Positions 47,387 through 56,876 of a stretch of DNA of 64,000 nt are shown here, one piece after another (positions within the stretch are counted from its first letter, which is position 1; each line of letters opens with the position of its first letter). A program made the position numbers and the translations under genes. Where the stretch lies: assembly GCF_928381705.1 (NCBI RefSeq), contig NZ_CAKMSR010000011.1, forward strand, positions 29,502 through 93,501. The letters run 5' to 3'. The notes below the pieces were generated by a model, which ran no database searches, was not told the DNA's origin, and was given only the letters and a program-made list of their open reading frames with translations. This DNA is from Rothia nasimurium (GTDB taxonomy: Bacteria > Actinomycetota > Actinomycetes > Actinomycetales > Micrococcaceae).

Positions 47387-48712
47387 ATGGCTACCATCTC
47401 AACCGCCCAGCAACTAACCGACGCCCTCTCAGCTGGCACAAGCGTCCTTGAAATCTCCGGCCGTATTATCGGTATGCCCTCCCTCAAACTCCCCGAAGGG
47501 GTTACCCTGCGCGGTGTCACCGACGACGCCGAGCTGGCTTTCGGCGCCAAGGGCCTACAGCTCACCGCCAACAACACCGTCTCCCACCTCAAAATCTCAA
47601 CCTCAGTTCAGGAACTTGCTATCTTCAACTCCGACGATGTTGAAGACTTCGGCACCCTGCGCCTCGAAGATGTCCGTACCGTGGGGCAGGTCTTCCTCAC
47701 CGCCGCTGGTGCTAACCGGGCAGGCCGCTTCGAAGCTGACGGCGTGCATGTCATCGCCGCTGATGTGCGCGGGCGCACCCTGCGCCCCCATGCCTACGGT
47801 GTCGACGCCCTACAGGGCGGCTTCACCGCCTGGAACCTGCAGAAGGACGAGGATGTCGTTATCACCGCAGAACTACTGAATATCTCTGCTGGAACCGAAG
47901 ACACCCCCGTCCGCGGCTCCGGCGTGTTCGTGGGTGGTCAAGGCACCGAGGACGGCACTCCGGCAGGAGGCACCCTCGTTATCTCAGAACTGACCACCGG
48001 CGACATCTACACCGACGGCGGCATCGCCCCCGGCACCCCCGATCTGATCTCTGGTGGTGTCTTCCTGATATATGGCGGTATCGCCGACAAGGTCATCAAC
48101 CTGGGCTCCACTACCACCTACGGGCAAAACGATATGGTGCTCGACAACTGGGGTAAGGCCACCGAATGGATCTCTGAAGGCCGCGTCACCTCTCATGGCC
48201 CCTCTGGCATTGGCTTCGTCAACTTCGGTGGTATCGACACCCTCGACATCCGCCAGCCCATTCTCACCACAGGTAAGGGCGCTCGTGGTTTCAACCTCTA
48301 CGACGGCTACCTTAAGAAGGCTATCTTTGACTCCATCGCCACTACCGGCGACGGCTCCATTGGCATTCAGGTCTCCAAGCCGCTTCCGTCGCTGACCGTT
48401 AAGCGCGACCTCACCACCGTCGGTGGTGAGGGACTGAGCCTGGTACGCGGCGTCCAAGTCACCCTGCAGGCCATCGCCCTGTCCATCAAGGACGGGGGCG
48501 AGCTCGACTCCATCGAGGTCGGCGGCGAAATTTCCACCAGTGGCGATAATGTACCTGCCATTGAATCGGCTGGCTCGGTCAAGGCGTTTGCTGCCACCGC
48601 CGTCCGCGCAACAGGATCCGGGGCGGACGCCGTCCGCTACCGTGCAGGCTCCCTGCCCCTAGACGGGTTGGCTCTGTACGCCCGTGACGGGGAGCAGGCT
48701 ACCGAACTCTAA
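47387..48712 (+). CDS. Right-handed beta-helix protein without signal peptide
   Basis: 441 aa from ATG 47387 (AAGGG seven bases upstream); a longer in-frame start upstream is less well placed. Repeating strand-turn units of about 22 residues give the pectate-lyase/parallel-beta-helix pattern (LKLPEGVTLRG, LQLTANNTVSHLKIS, IFNSDDV, LDNWGKATEWISEGRVTSHGPSG, IGIQVSKPLP). No N-terminal signal, lipobox or sortase motif, and no membrane helix. Function not recognised; could be cytosolic structural/enzyme or exported by an unseen route. The promoter region (47175-47386) is AT-rich. Confidence 0.75.
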   Translation: MATISTAQQLTDALSAGTSVLEISGRIIGMPSLKLPEGVTLRGVTDDAELAFGAKGLQLTANNTVSHLKISTSVQELAIFNSDDVEDFGTLRLEDVRTVGQVFLTAAGANRAGRFEADGVHVIAADVRGRTLRPHAYGVDALQGGFTAWNLQKDEDVVITAELLNISAGTEDTPVRGSGVFVGGQGTEDGTPAGGTLVISELTTGDIYTDGGIAPGTPDLISGGVFLIYGGIADKVINLGSTTTYGQNDMVLDNWGKATEWISEGRVTSHGPSGIGFVNFGGIDTLDIRQPILTTGKGARGFNLYDGYLKKAIFDSIATTGDGSIGIQVSKPLPSLTVKRDLTTVGGEGLSLVRGVQVTLQAIALSIKDGGELDSIEVGGEISTSGDNVPAIESAGSVKAFAATAVRATGSGADAVRYRAGSLPLDGLALYARDGEQATEL

Positions 48713-48726
48713 AGCGGCGCTCACTG

Positions 48727-48788
48727 CCCTACTCTTTCTCTCATGACCCTAGAGATTATCTCGGGGTGAAGAGAGAAAGAATAGGGCG
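48727..48788. repeat. 62-bp palindromic element, copy 1
   Basis: Outer arms CCCTACTCTTTCTCTC and GAGAGAAAGAATAGGG pair with one mismatch; inner arms GAGAT / ATCTC and CCC / GGG pair in the loop. Copy 2 at 49844-49905 is the same apart from two or three loop bases. Ends the beta-helix gene region without a U tract; may act as terminator or a palindromic repeat. Confidence 0.8.
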
Positions 48789-48824
48789 CTCTTTGTGACG
48801 ACGTAGAGGCCGTCTCGTGTCTTC

Positions 48825-48867
48825 TTGTCCACAGGCATCTGACGAGCGAAAATAAGGGTTATCCACA
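48825..48867. promoter_or_regulatory. Two DnaA boxes upstream of the DUF559 gene
   Basis: TTGTCCACA (48825-48833) and TTATCCACA (48859-48867), 34 bp apart and in direct orientation, within the short promoter region of the DUF559 gene. Confidence 0.75.
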
Positions 48868-48919
48868 GGCGCAAATAGGGTCACTTGAAGCGCCCGCGCC
48901 TTTTTGCCACAGTAGCGGC

Positions 48920-49843
48920 ATGGAACTCACCCTCTCACACATCTGTTCAGCGATGCACACTCACCGCGATCTCAAAGACTCAGGCATGAGCAATAATCTC
49001 ATCAGCGCAAAACACCGTAGAGGTGAGCTTATACGTCTGACGCGCGGGGTCTATCTCAAAGGCGATATCGCACGACACTGCACAGGCAGCGATCGAGCTA
49101 AAGCTGTGACGGTAGCCCTTCAGAAAACCCGTCCCACAGCCGTAGTGAGTCATCAGTCAGCCGCTCTGCTGTGGGGTGCGCCGCTGATGGCCCTACCCCC
49201 TAAAGTGCACCTCTCCCTCTTGGGTATCAATAAGTCGGGGCACCCGCAGGCAATTCTGCATAGCCATAAGGTAAAAGAATGCTCTCTGGCTACTGATTTA
49301 GGCGGAGTCAGAGTCACGAACCCGCTCACAACCGTCATAGACTGCGGAAAAACTATGCCCCTGCAAGAGTCGCTAGCTATCGCAGATTTCTTTTTAAAAC
49401 ACGGGCATCTTGAACTCGACACTGCACAAGAAGAGCTTGAACACTGTGCGGGGCGAGGCTCCCAGAAATTACGTGTTGTGGCTGCGCTGATGAGCCCGCT
49501 GAGCGAATCTCCTCTGGAGTCTTTTGCCAGGCTTCGCCTCTATCAGGGAGGTCTCGAGCCGCCTATTCAACAGTTTGAAATTATTACCCCGTCCGGGCGC
49601 CTGTACCGTGCTGATTTTGCCTGGCCTCACCTCAAGCTACTTCTTGAGGTGGACGGTCTGCATAAGTATTACGGAGCCTACCGGGCAACCGATGAGCAGC
49701 TACGCAATGATGCGCTGAGACAGCGGGAATTAGAACTGGCGGGGTGGACGGTTATTCGCGCCACCTGGGGTGACCTGGCGCAGCGCCCGGAACTGTTGAT
49801 CTCAAGGTTGCGTCACCTTGGCGTCCGGGTAGCCAGCCAATGA
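48920..49843 (+). CDS. DUF559 / AbiEi-like nuclease-fold protein
   Basis: 307 aa. Residues 1-75 resemble the AbiEi-type winged helix (LISAKHRRGELIRLTRGVYLKG). The C-terminal domain is DUF559, a Vsr/PD-(D/E)xK nuclease-like fold: YRADFAW (D), LLEVDG (E-x-D), and a conserved DEQLRNDALRQRELELAGWTVIRATWGDL. No cognate AbiEii toxin or restriction gene is adjacent. Framed by two 62-bp palindromes, with DnaA boxes in its upstream region. Common actinobacterial orphan family with unproven antiphage role. Confidence 0.85.
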   Translation: MELTLSHICSAMHTHRDLKDSGMSNNLISAKHRRGELIRLTRGVYLKGDIARHCTGSDRAKAVTVALQKTRPTAVVSHQSAALLWGAPLMALPPKVHLSLLGINKSGHPQAILHSHKVKECSLATDLGGVRVTNPLTTVIDCGKTMPLQESLAIADFFLKHGHLELDTAQEELEHCAGRGSQKLRVVAALMSPLSESPLESFARLRLYQGGLEPPIQQFEIITPSGRLYRADFAWPHLKLLLEVDGLHKYYGAYRATDEQLRNDALRQRELELAGWTVIRATWGDLAQRPELLISRLRHLGVRVASQ

Positions 49844-49905
49844 CCCTACTCTTTCTCTCTTGACCCTAGGGATTATCTCGGGGTGAAGAGAGAAAGAATA
49901 GGGCG
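49844..49905. repeat. 62-bp palindromic element, copy 2
   Basis: Same organisation as 48727-48788, 1117 bp away and in direct orientation, starting one base after the DUF559 stop. Differences fall in the loop and stem-compatible (AGAT to GGAT gives a G-U pair). It also separates two convergent genes, so could act as a bidirectional terminator. Confidence 0.8.
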
Positions 49906-49912
49906 GACGCCG

Positions 49913-50764
49913 CTAGGAGGTGCCGTACTGGTCCCGGGCCAGGCGGGCGATATGAATCGTCAGATAGGTCAGCTCATCATCGGTCAGGTTCTGCTCCAGG
50001 TGCATCTCAAGCACCAGCTTCACCTTGACCGCCGCAGCAAAGGCGCGGGGGTGGGCGTCCTTCAGGCTTTCAAGGAGCATGGGGACGCTCGTGCCCGCGT
50101 CCGCAGTCTGGGCGGCACCCGCGCGCACAAAGAGATAGCGTAGATGCGTCACGAAACGGGCAGCGCTCATGAGTGAGCGATCCACCGGGCCGCCAAAGCC
50201 AGCCCCAATCACCTCAAAAATTTGAGAGAGCACCTCAGTCATGCGGTAGGTGCCGCCCATATCCTCAGAGGCAAACTGCGAATTAACCAGGTGCATAGCC
50301 AGCGGAATCGCCTCAATCTCGGGCAGCTCAACGCCCAAGCGCTCCTTGACCAGCTCCAGGGCACGGCGCCCAAACCGCACCTCCTGCGGGTACAGCTGAG
50401 ACACCTCAAGAGCCAGCGGGTAATCCACCGCCAGCCCCTCCCGGGCCCGCACCACCGCATAGCTGATATGGTCAGCCACCGGCACGATAAAGGAATGAGA
50501 AATCGTAATGCCCTCGGCCTTGACCAAAAACTCAAGCTCGGTCGCCAAGCCCAAAATCTCAGACGGAATCTTCGCCAGCGACCCCGCCAAATGCTCATCG
50601 GGGGTGCCGTGCTCCGGCACGAAGGTCTGCTCAATGAGGGTGGGGTCAACCATGTCGCCCTTACGCTTACCAAACGCTAAGCCGCGACCGATAACCACCA
50701 TCTGCTCGCCCGTATAGGCCTGAGCCAGAGCCACATTGTTGTTATAAATACGTGAAATGCGCAA
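49913..50764 (-). CDS. BglG/LicT-type transcriptional antiterminator
   Basis: 283 aa RNA-binding antiterminator controlled by phosphotransferase-system phosphorylation. Start TTG 50764 with AAGGGGG 5 bases upstream gives RISRIYNNNVALA, the CAT RNA-binding domain; the upstream alternative would add residues outside the family. Two PRD domains follow with conserved histidines in EGITISHSFIVPVADH, PLAMHLVNS, RFVTHLRYL and LTIHIARLA. No PTS permease or sugar gene, and no recognised RAT hairpin, lies beside it. Confidence 0.88.
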   Translation of the reverse strand: MRISRIYNNNVALAQAYTGEQMVVIGRGLAFGKRKGDMVDPTLIEQTFVPEHGTPDEHLAGSLAKIPSEILGLATELEFLVKAEGITISHSFIVPVADHISYAVVRAREGLAVDYPLALEVSQLYPQEVRFGRRALELVKERLGVELPEIEAIPLAMHLVNSQFASEDMGGTYRMTEVLSQIFEVIGAGFGGPVDRSLMSAARFVTHLRYLFVRAGAAQTADAGTSVPMLLESLKDAHPRAFAAAVKVKLVLEMHLEQNLTDDELTYLTIHIARLARDQYGTS

Positions 50765-50919
50765 CGTGACCCCCTTTCGCCTCAGGTTCAAAACGCGCGA
50801 ATATCCCTACCAGTCTACCGACCCACCGCCACCCGCGGGCCCCACGCGCCCGCAACCTACCCAATAAAGAGGAGTAAACTAAACCCTTTCGTACGAATAG
50901 AGAACTACCCCCCACACTT

Positions 50920-52257
50920 ATGAACTCAGCACCCACTAAATCATCACCGCTCATCAGCATCGTGGTCACAGCCCTCATGCTGTTCTCCATGTTCTTCGGC
51001 GCAGGCAACCTCATCTTCCCCGCCATGCTCGGTGCAGAAGCTGGTGAAAACTTCACCCCCGCCATTACAGGCTTCCTGGTGACCGGCGTCCTCATGCCCA
51101 TCCTGGCTGTTATCGCGCTCGCCGTCACCGGCCGCGACCTGCAAGATTTGGCGGCCCGCGGCGGAAAAATCTTCGCCCTCATCTTCCCTCCCCTGGTCTA
51201 CCTCTCCATCGGCGCCCTCTACGCCCTGCCGCGTACCGGTACCGTCAGCTATGCCATGGCCGTAGACCCCTATCTGTCGGCGGACGGCATGGTGCCCACC
51301 CTCATCTTCTCTGCCGTCTTCTTTGGTGTCTCCTACCTGCTGGCTATGAACCCCACCGGTATCGTCGACACCCTGGGCAAGTACCTGACCCCCGCCCTGG
51401 TGATCCTGCTGGGTGTGCTGGTCGTGATGAGCTTTATTACCCTGCGCACTCCCTCGGCTGCACCGACTGAAGACTACGCCACGGGTGCTTTTGCCACCGG
51501 CTTCGTCAACGGCTACATGACCATGGATTCCCTGGCAGCTCTTGCCTTCGGCATCATCGTGATTGCCTCCCTGCGTGAAAAAGGGGTGACCGGACGCAGC
51601 GAGATGCTCCGCAGCGTCGCCTTGGCCGGCGGTATTGCCGGCGTGCTGCTGGGTGCGGTCTACCTGGGGCTGGGCTATATTGGCGAGCATATCGCGGACG
51701 GCCAGGGATACAAGGACGGCGCAGCCCTGCTCACCGACGCCGCAGCCCAGACCATGGGCGGCCCCGGTGCCGTCGTCTTCGGCCTCATCGTACTGCTAGC
51801 CTGCCTGACCACCTCGGTGGGTCTTATCGGCGCAACCAGCTCCTTCTTCAACAAGCTGGTGCCCTCGGTCTCCTACCGCACCTGGGCTATCATCTTCACC
51901 CTGATTGCCTTCGCGTTGGCGTCCTTCGGCCTTGAAGGGCTGATGAGCTTCGCTATCCCCATCATCACCACCCTCTACCCGCCGGCCCTGACCCTGGTCG
52001 TCCTCACTCTTATTGAGGCCGCCCTGCGCGCCCCCTGGATGAACCTCACCCACCGCTTCGCCCTGCTGGTCTCGGTGATTTGGGCCCTGCTCATGACCCT
52101 CAACTCCCAGGGTCTTGGTTCAAACGTGATCGAGCCCCTCATCGGCTGGGCCCCCGCCCACGCCTACGACCTGGGCTGGTTCGTACCCACTCTGGTTGCC
52201 GCCCTCATCGGTGCCGCCATCGACCTGGTACAGCACCGCCGCGCGTCCGCCCGCTAA
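50920..52257 (+). CDS. brnQ: Branched-chain amino acid transporter BrnQ
   Basis: 445 aa with 12 helices; LCS family Na+/H+ branched-chain amino acid carrier. FSMFFGAGNLIFPAMLG near the N terminus and YLGLGYIGEH in the middle are diagnostic. Own promoter likely in the 128 bp after the antiterminator gene. Ends in an A/G-rich stop region followed by a strong terminator. Confidence 0.94.
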   Translation: MNSAPTKSSPLISIVVTALMLFSMFFGAGNLIFPAMLGAEAGENFTPAITGFLVTGVLMPILAVIALAVTGRDLQDLAARGGKIFALIFPPLVYLSIGALYALPRTGTVSYAMAVDPYLSADGMVPTLIFSAVFFGVSYLLAMNPTGIVDTLGKYLTPALVILLGVLVVMSFITLRTPSAAPTEDYATGAFATGFVNGYMTMDSLAALAFGIIVIASLREKGVTGRSEMLRSVALAGGIAGVLLGAVYLGLGYIGEHIADGQGYKDGAALLTDAAAQTMGGPGAVVFGLIVLLACLTTSVGLIGATSSFFNKLVPSVSYRTWAIIFTLIAFALASFGLEGLMSFAIPIITTLYPPALTLVVLTLIEAALRAPWMNLTHRFALLVSVIWALLMTLNSQGLGSNVIEPLIGWAPAHAYDLGWFVPTLVAALIGAAIDLVQHRRASAR

Positions 52258-52293
52258 GCCGGGCACCGCACCGGCCTCTTAGGAGGGCAAAAA

Positions 52294-52335
52294 GAAAGGG
52301 TCTTGCTCCCGCATCTGCGGGGCAAGACCCTTTGC
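52294..52335 (+). terminator. Terminator after brnQ
   Basis: AAAGGGTCTTGC and GCAAGACCCTTT form a 12-bp stem around CTCCC-GCATCT-GCGGG with AAAAAG upstream on the plus strand and TGC after. Confidence 0.85.
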
Positions 52336-52733
52336 TGTAGAGAGGCTCGCGCTGAGGGGAACCACAACCATCAACGCGAGCCCGCCTAACGAGTTGCGAG
52401 GTGGTTCATTCAACTCAAACTTAGAAAGCCTCTAGGCAACCCGTCATAAAGTTTCTTCAAAAATAAACAATTGACAGCCTGCTCAAAACTCTACCCGATG
52501 AAGCCACGGAAATAAACCCGCGGTGTTCATAAAGCCAGGTCTTTGTGAAACATTACATCTCTGTGTCATTCATGCGACACAAAACAGCCTCCCACTTGCT
52601 TCTATAAGGACCCCCGCTTCCAGTTTGCTCCCGCTCACACTCGCATAAGAATCGCCTGTGAAAACAGCCCCCAAAGCCCCCAAATAGCGGTTAAGGTACC
52701 CCTAAACTTCCGCGGTTGGCTACCCTTAGAAGT
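52336..52733. other. Response-regulator upstream region
   Basis: 398 bp, no supported gene. GGCTCGCG / CGCGAGCC hairpin (52344-52382). TGTGTC-N8-GACACA (52562-52581) could be an operator. A/T-rich centre at 52430-52500 probably holds the promoter. The start codon of the next gene has no clear ribosome-binding site, so leaderless translation is possible. Confidence 0.5.
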
Positions 52734-53480
<747 letters not shown>

Positions 53481-53485
53481 GGCCC

Positions 53486-55039
53486 ATGGCAGCACCTTCA
53501 CAGTCTGCGGGCAGTCCTGCGCCCGCTTCGGGGCAGGAGCAGGCCCAGGACGCAGTCCCCACCGGGCTGCGCACCGCCCCCCACCTGCGCACCAAGCTCA
53601 TCGCCATTCTGGTGACCATGCTGGGTATCGCCTGCCTGATTATTGGCGTTTCGAGCTACATTGCCCTCTCTAGCTCTCTCATGGACCGGGCTTACGGGCA
53701 GCTCGACGAAGCTGCCCACCGAGCGGTTTCTTTCAAACCCGGTGGTCCTGCCGGGCAAAGCAGTAGCACCGAGGTAGACGGCTGCCAGCAGTTCAACGGC
53801 CGCACCACCCTTGACGCCCCCGGCCAAGGGCCCGGTACTCTGAGCCTGTGCACCGCCAACGGCCAGACCGTGGTGGCTGGTCTACTTGACTCGGTTGGCT
53901 CCACCCAGACCCTCAGCGATGCCGACCAGCAGACCCTGCTGGCGCTCTCCACCTCTAACGGAACCGTTGAAGTAGACCTTGAGGTGGGTGAATACCTGGT
54001 TGTCATGCAGGATAACCCGGTCAGCAAGGGCGTCATCGTCACCGGCGTACCCCTGGCAGAAACCCACCGTACCCTCGCTGTGCTGGTAGCTGTGATCGCT
54101 GCAGGCTCGGTTGCCGTGATGATTGGTGCCGGTGTGCTGGGCTCCTGGATTATCCGCCGCACCATGCAACCCCTTGAGCGGGTTTCACAGGTAGCAGCGG
54201 GCGTCGCCCACATGGACCTGGCCCTCGAAACCCTGCCCGAGGCAACCCGCGTGCAACCCGCGGACGCCCACCCCGGCGACGAGGTGGGAGCGGTTGGGTA
54301 TGCCCTCAATCAGCTCCTAGACAACGTGCAGTCGGCTCTTGAAGCGCGCTCGCGCACTGAGGAACAGATGCGGGTCTTTGTGGCGGACGCCTCCCACGAG
54401 CTGCGGACGCCCCTGGCGGCTATCAAGGGGTATGCCGATATGATTCGCTGGACCGAAACCCTCACCGACCAGGGTAAGACGTCGCTAGAGCGCGTGAACT
54501 CGCAGACCGAACGCATGTCGCGCCTGGTCGAAGACCTGCTTCTGCTGGCTCGTCTCGACGAAGGGCGCGAGCCTGAGATGACCGAAGTGGATCTGACCGA
54601 ACTGCTGGTAGAAAACGTCATGGACCTGCAGGTGGCAGCCCCCTCTCATATCTGGCAGCTTAACCTGCCCGAGGACGTGGTGGAGGTGCGCGGTGACCGC
54701 TCCCAGCTGCAGCAGGTGCTGTTGAACCTGCTCTCGAACGCCCGGAAGCATACGGACGAGGGCACCACGGTGACCGCCTCCCTGTCGATTTCTGCCAGCG
54801 GCCGCGAGGCCATCATGAGCGTGAGCGATAACGGCCCCGGCATTGACCCCGAGTTCAAGAGCAAGATTTTTGACCGCTTTACGCGGGCGGACGCTGCCCG
54901 CTCCGGCTCCGATGGCACCACCGGCCTGGGGCTTCCCATCGCCAAGGCCATTGTGGAAGCCCACGGAGGTTCTATCGATGTAGTCTCCCGCCCGGGGCGT
55001 ACCGAGTTTACGGTGCGTCTGCCCCTGCTGGTGGCGTAG
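53486..55039 (+). CDS. Sensor histidine kinase
   Basis: 517 aa. Helices at about residues 35-60 and 192-220 flank an extracytoplasmic sensor; HAMP follows (WIIRRTMQPLERVSQVAAG). HisKA H-box FVADASHELRTPLAAIKGY, N-box QQVLLNLLSNARKHT, G1 DNGPGID and G2 GLGLPIAK are all present. Autophosphorylates the His and transfers to the regulator upstream. Contiguous with crcB downstream. Intact. Confidence 0.95.
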   Translation: MAAPSQSAGSPAPASGQEQAQDAVPTGLRTAPHLRTKLIAILVTMLGIACLIIGVSSYIALSSSLMDRAYGQLDEAAHRAVSFKPGGPAGQSSSTEVDGCQQFNGRTTLDAPGQGPGTLSLCTANGQTVVAGLLDSVGSTQTLSDADQQTLLALSTSNGTVEVDLEVGEYLVVMQDNPVSKGVIVTGVPLAETHRTLAVLVAVIAAGSVAVMIGAGVLGSWIIRRTMQPLERVSQVAAGVAHMDLALETLPEATRVQPADAHPGDEVGAVGYALNQLLDNVQSALEARSRTEEQMRVFVADASHELRTPLAAIKGYADMIRWTETLTDQGKTSLERVNSQTERMSRLVEDLLLLARLDEGREPEMTEVDLTELLVENVMDLQVAAPSHIWQLNLPEDVVEVRGDRSQLQQVLLNLLSNARKHTDEGTTVTASLSISASGREAIMSVSDNGPGIDPEFKSKIFDRFTRADAARSGSDGTTGLGLPIAKAIVEAHGGSIDVVSRPGRTEFTVRLPLLVA

Positions 55040-55048
55040 GCTGGGGGA

Positions 55049-55501
55049 ATGACCCCTACATTTCGCGCAACCTGGCTCGTCTTTCTGGGTGGTGGAGCAG
55101 GTGCCCTGGTGCGGGCCTTGCTCCTGGCTGCCTTTCCCGTCTCTGGCACCCTACCCGTGACCGTGCTGGTGGTGAACTGGGTGGGGGCCTTCCTGTTGGC
55201 TCTCTTGACGGGTGCCCTGCTTGCCGCTGCCCCGGGAGGGGTCTTGACGGCTCGTGCTGAGGAGCTCCGTCTTACGCTGGGCACCGGCTTTCTGGGCGGG
55301 TTCACCACCTATTCCACCTTCGCCCTCGCCCTGGCTCAGCTGACCCTGGGCGGGCACTGGGGAATGGCTGTCACCTACGCCCTGCTCTCGCTTGTTGGTG
55401 GCTACCTGCTGGCCTGGGCTGGCTGGCAGCTCGGGGGTAGATGGGGGAGGCGCGGACGCCCGCCCCACGCCGACACGTCAGCTCGTGGAGCGGGGGAGTA
55501 G
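55049..55501 (+). CDS. crcB: Fluoride efflux channel CrcB, first subunit
   Basis: 150 aa with four helices; GFLGGFTTYSTF is the Fluc signature (phenylalanine/threonine pore residues) and GALVRALLL begins it. Works as dual-topology dimer or paired with CrcB2 at 55505. Its start is 9 bp after the kinase stop. Confidence 0.93.
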   Translation: MTPTFRATWLVFLGGGAGALVRALLLAAFPVSGTLPVTVLVVNWVGAFLLALLTGALLAAAPGGVLTARAEELRLTLGTGFLGGFTTYSTFALALAQLTLGGHWGMAVTYALLSLVGGYLLAWAGWQLGGRWGRRGRPPHADTSARGAGE

Positions 55502-55504
55502 GGT

Positions 55505-55906
55505 ATGGTCTATCTTTTGGTCTTTATCGCCGGTGGCGCAGGCGCTGCCCTGCGCCTGTGGGTTGATGCCTGGGTTAAGGCCCTCGTGTCAAGGCTCTGG
55601 CAAGTGTCTATGCCGTTTGGGACATTCTTTATTAATGTCACTGGGTCCTTTCTTCTGGGCTGCCTCACCGGCCTTCTTGCTGCCCATATTGAGCCTATTC
55701 CCGGCGCGGAAACTTTTGTAATTACAGAAAACCTCACCCTCATTCTGGGGGTGGGCTTCTTAGGTGGCTACACCACCTTCTCCACCGCCCTGCTCGAAAC
55801 CCTACGAGCCCCCGGTAAGCTGGCCACCGTCGTCCTTGCCCTCGGCCAACTATTTGCCGCAACCGCTGCCGCCGCGGCCGGGCTGACCTTGACCGCCCTC
55901 ATCTAG
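55505..55906 (+). CDS. crcB: Fluoride efflux channel CrcB, second subunit
   Basis: 133 aa, four helices, with GGAGAALRLWVDAWV near the start and GFLGGYTTFSTALLETL as the signature. Start is 4 bp after the first CrcB stop. Two tandem crcB genes usually form a heterodimeric fluoride channel in Gram-positives; no fluoride riboswitch seen. Confidence 0.93.
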   Translation: MVYLLVFIAGGAGAALRLWVDAWVKALVSRLWQVSMPFGTFFINVTGSFLLGCLTGLLAAHIEPIPGAETFVITENLTLILGVGFLGGYTTFSTALLETLRAPGKLATVVLALGQLFAATAAAAAGLTLTALI

Positions 55907-55986
55907 TCTCTCGTTATTCTTCTCTGTTATGACCCAGCTAAACCCGGTACACTCAATCACTCAGATTCTTGTTGATATATAAGACT

Positions 55987-56610
55987 ATGCAGTACTACTT
56001 CTACTTCTCGATTCCTGTGCTCCAGCAGGCTCTTTCCCTCTGGGCCCTGCTCATGGTGTTTATCGTGCCTGCCCTCTGGTGGTTTGGCCGCCACCTGCCT
56101 GCCCGCAGGCTCCTGCGCCGCATAGCTGCCACGGGCGTCCTGGTGCTTTACGCTACCGGGGTCATCGCCTACACCTTCCTACCCCTGCCCGATAACGACG
56201 TCTTTGTCTGCCCCGATGGCTGGGGCAGCACCTATCCCCGCTTTTCTTTGGGCTGGAGCATGGAGTTCGCCGTCGCCGCCAACGACAGCCTGCTCGGCGC
56301 CCTTTTCTCCACCTACGTGCTGCAGATGCTGCTGAACGTGCTGCTCTTTGTGCCCTTTGGCCTGCTGGCCCGCTGGCGCTGGGGGGCTAGTTTTCGCACC
56401 GTGCTCTTTGCTGCCTTTGGCACTTCGCTCGCGATCGAGCTGACCCAGCTGACCGGTATCTGGGGTTACTACGACTGCGCTATCCGAACCTTTGACGCCG
56501 AAGACATCTTCAACAACACCCTGGGTGCCGTACTGGGCTGGGGCGCCCTTGCCGCCTGGCAGTATCGCCATACCCTGCCGGGGCAGCTGCGCCGCCTCTT
56601 CGGGCGCTAG
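55987..56610 (+). CDS. VanZ-family membrane protein
   Basis: 207 aa with five or six helices. LLNVLLFVPFGLL, SLAIELTQ and FDAEDIFNNTLGAVLGWG are VanZ-like signatures. VanZ relatives give low-level glycopeptide tolerance in some Gram-positives, but genomic copies like this are usually of unknown role. The ATG has no clear ribosome-binding site; a TATA-like box just upstream makes a leaderless start plausible. Confidence 0.85.
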   Translation: MQYYFYFSIPVLQQALSLWALLMVFIVPALWWFGRHLPARRLLRRIAATGVLVLYATGVIAYTFLPLPDNDVFVCPDGWGSTYPRFSLGWSMEFAVAANDSLLGALFSTYVLQMLLNVLLFVPFGLLARWRWGASFRTVLFAAFGTSLAIELTQLTGIWGYYDCAIRTFDAEDIFNNTLGAVLGWGALAAWQYRHTLPGQLRRLFGR

Positions 56611-56876
56611 TGGGGTGGGGCGTCCGCCTCGTTGACCCGCGCGGACGCCCGCCCCGCCCCTCGCCGTCTTAGCTGGTGGGTGGGGCTGATGGGTGCTTGG
56701 TCACAGCGCTTGGAAAAGAGGGCGATAAACCGCTTAAGTGTTAGGGCACTTTTACTCCTAAGCCTTGCCGCGTAAAACCCAATCATTCACACTTAAAGCC
56801 AAGTGAAGCAAACTATGGGCTGAAGGATCCGGCACCTGCCTGGGCGTACTAGCCCCCGATACTTGCGGAGAAGCAC

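Noticed and set aside
50944..51690. 248-codon minus-strand frame within brnQ
   Set aside because: Antisense to brnQ helices, with low-complexity Gly/His composition.
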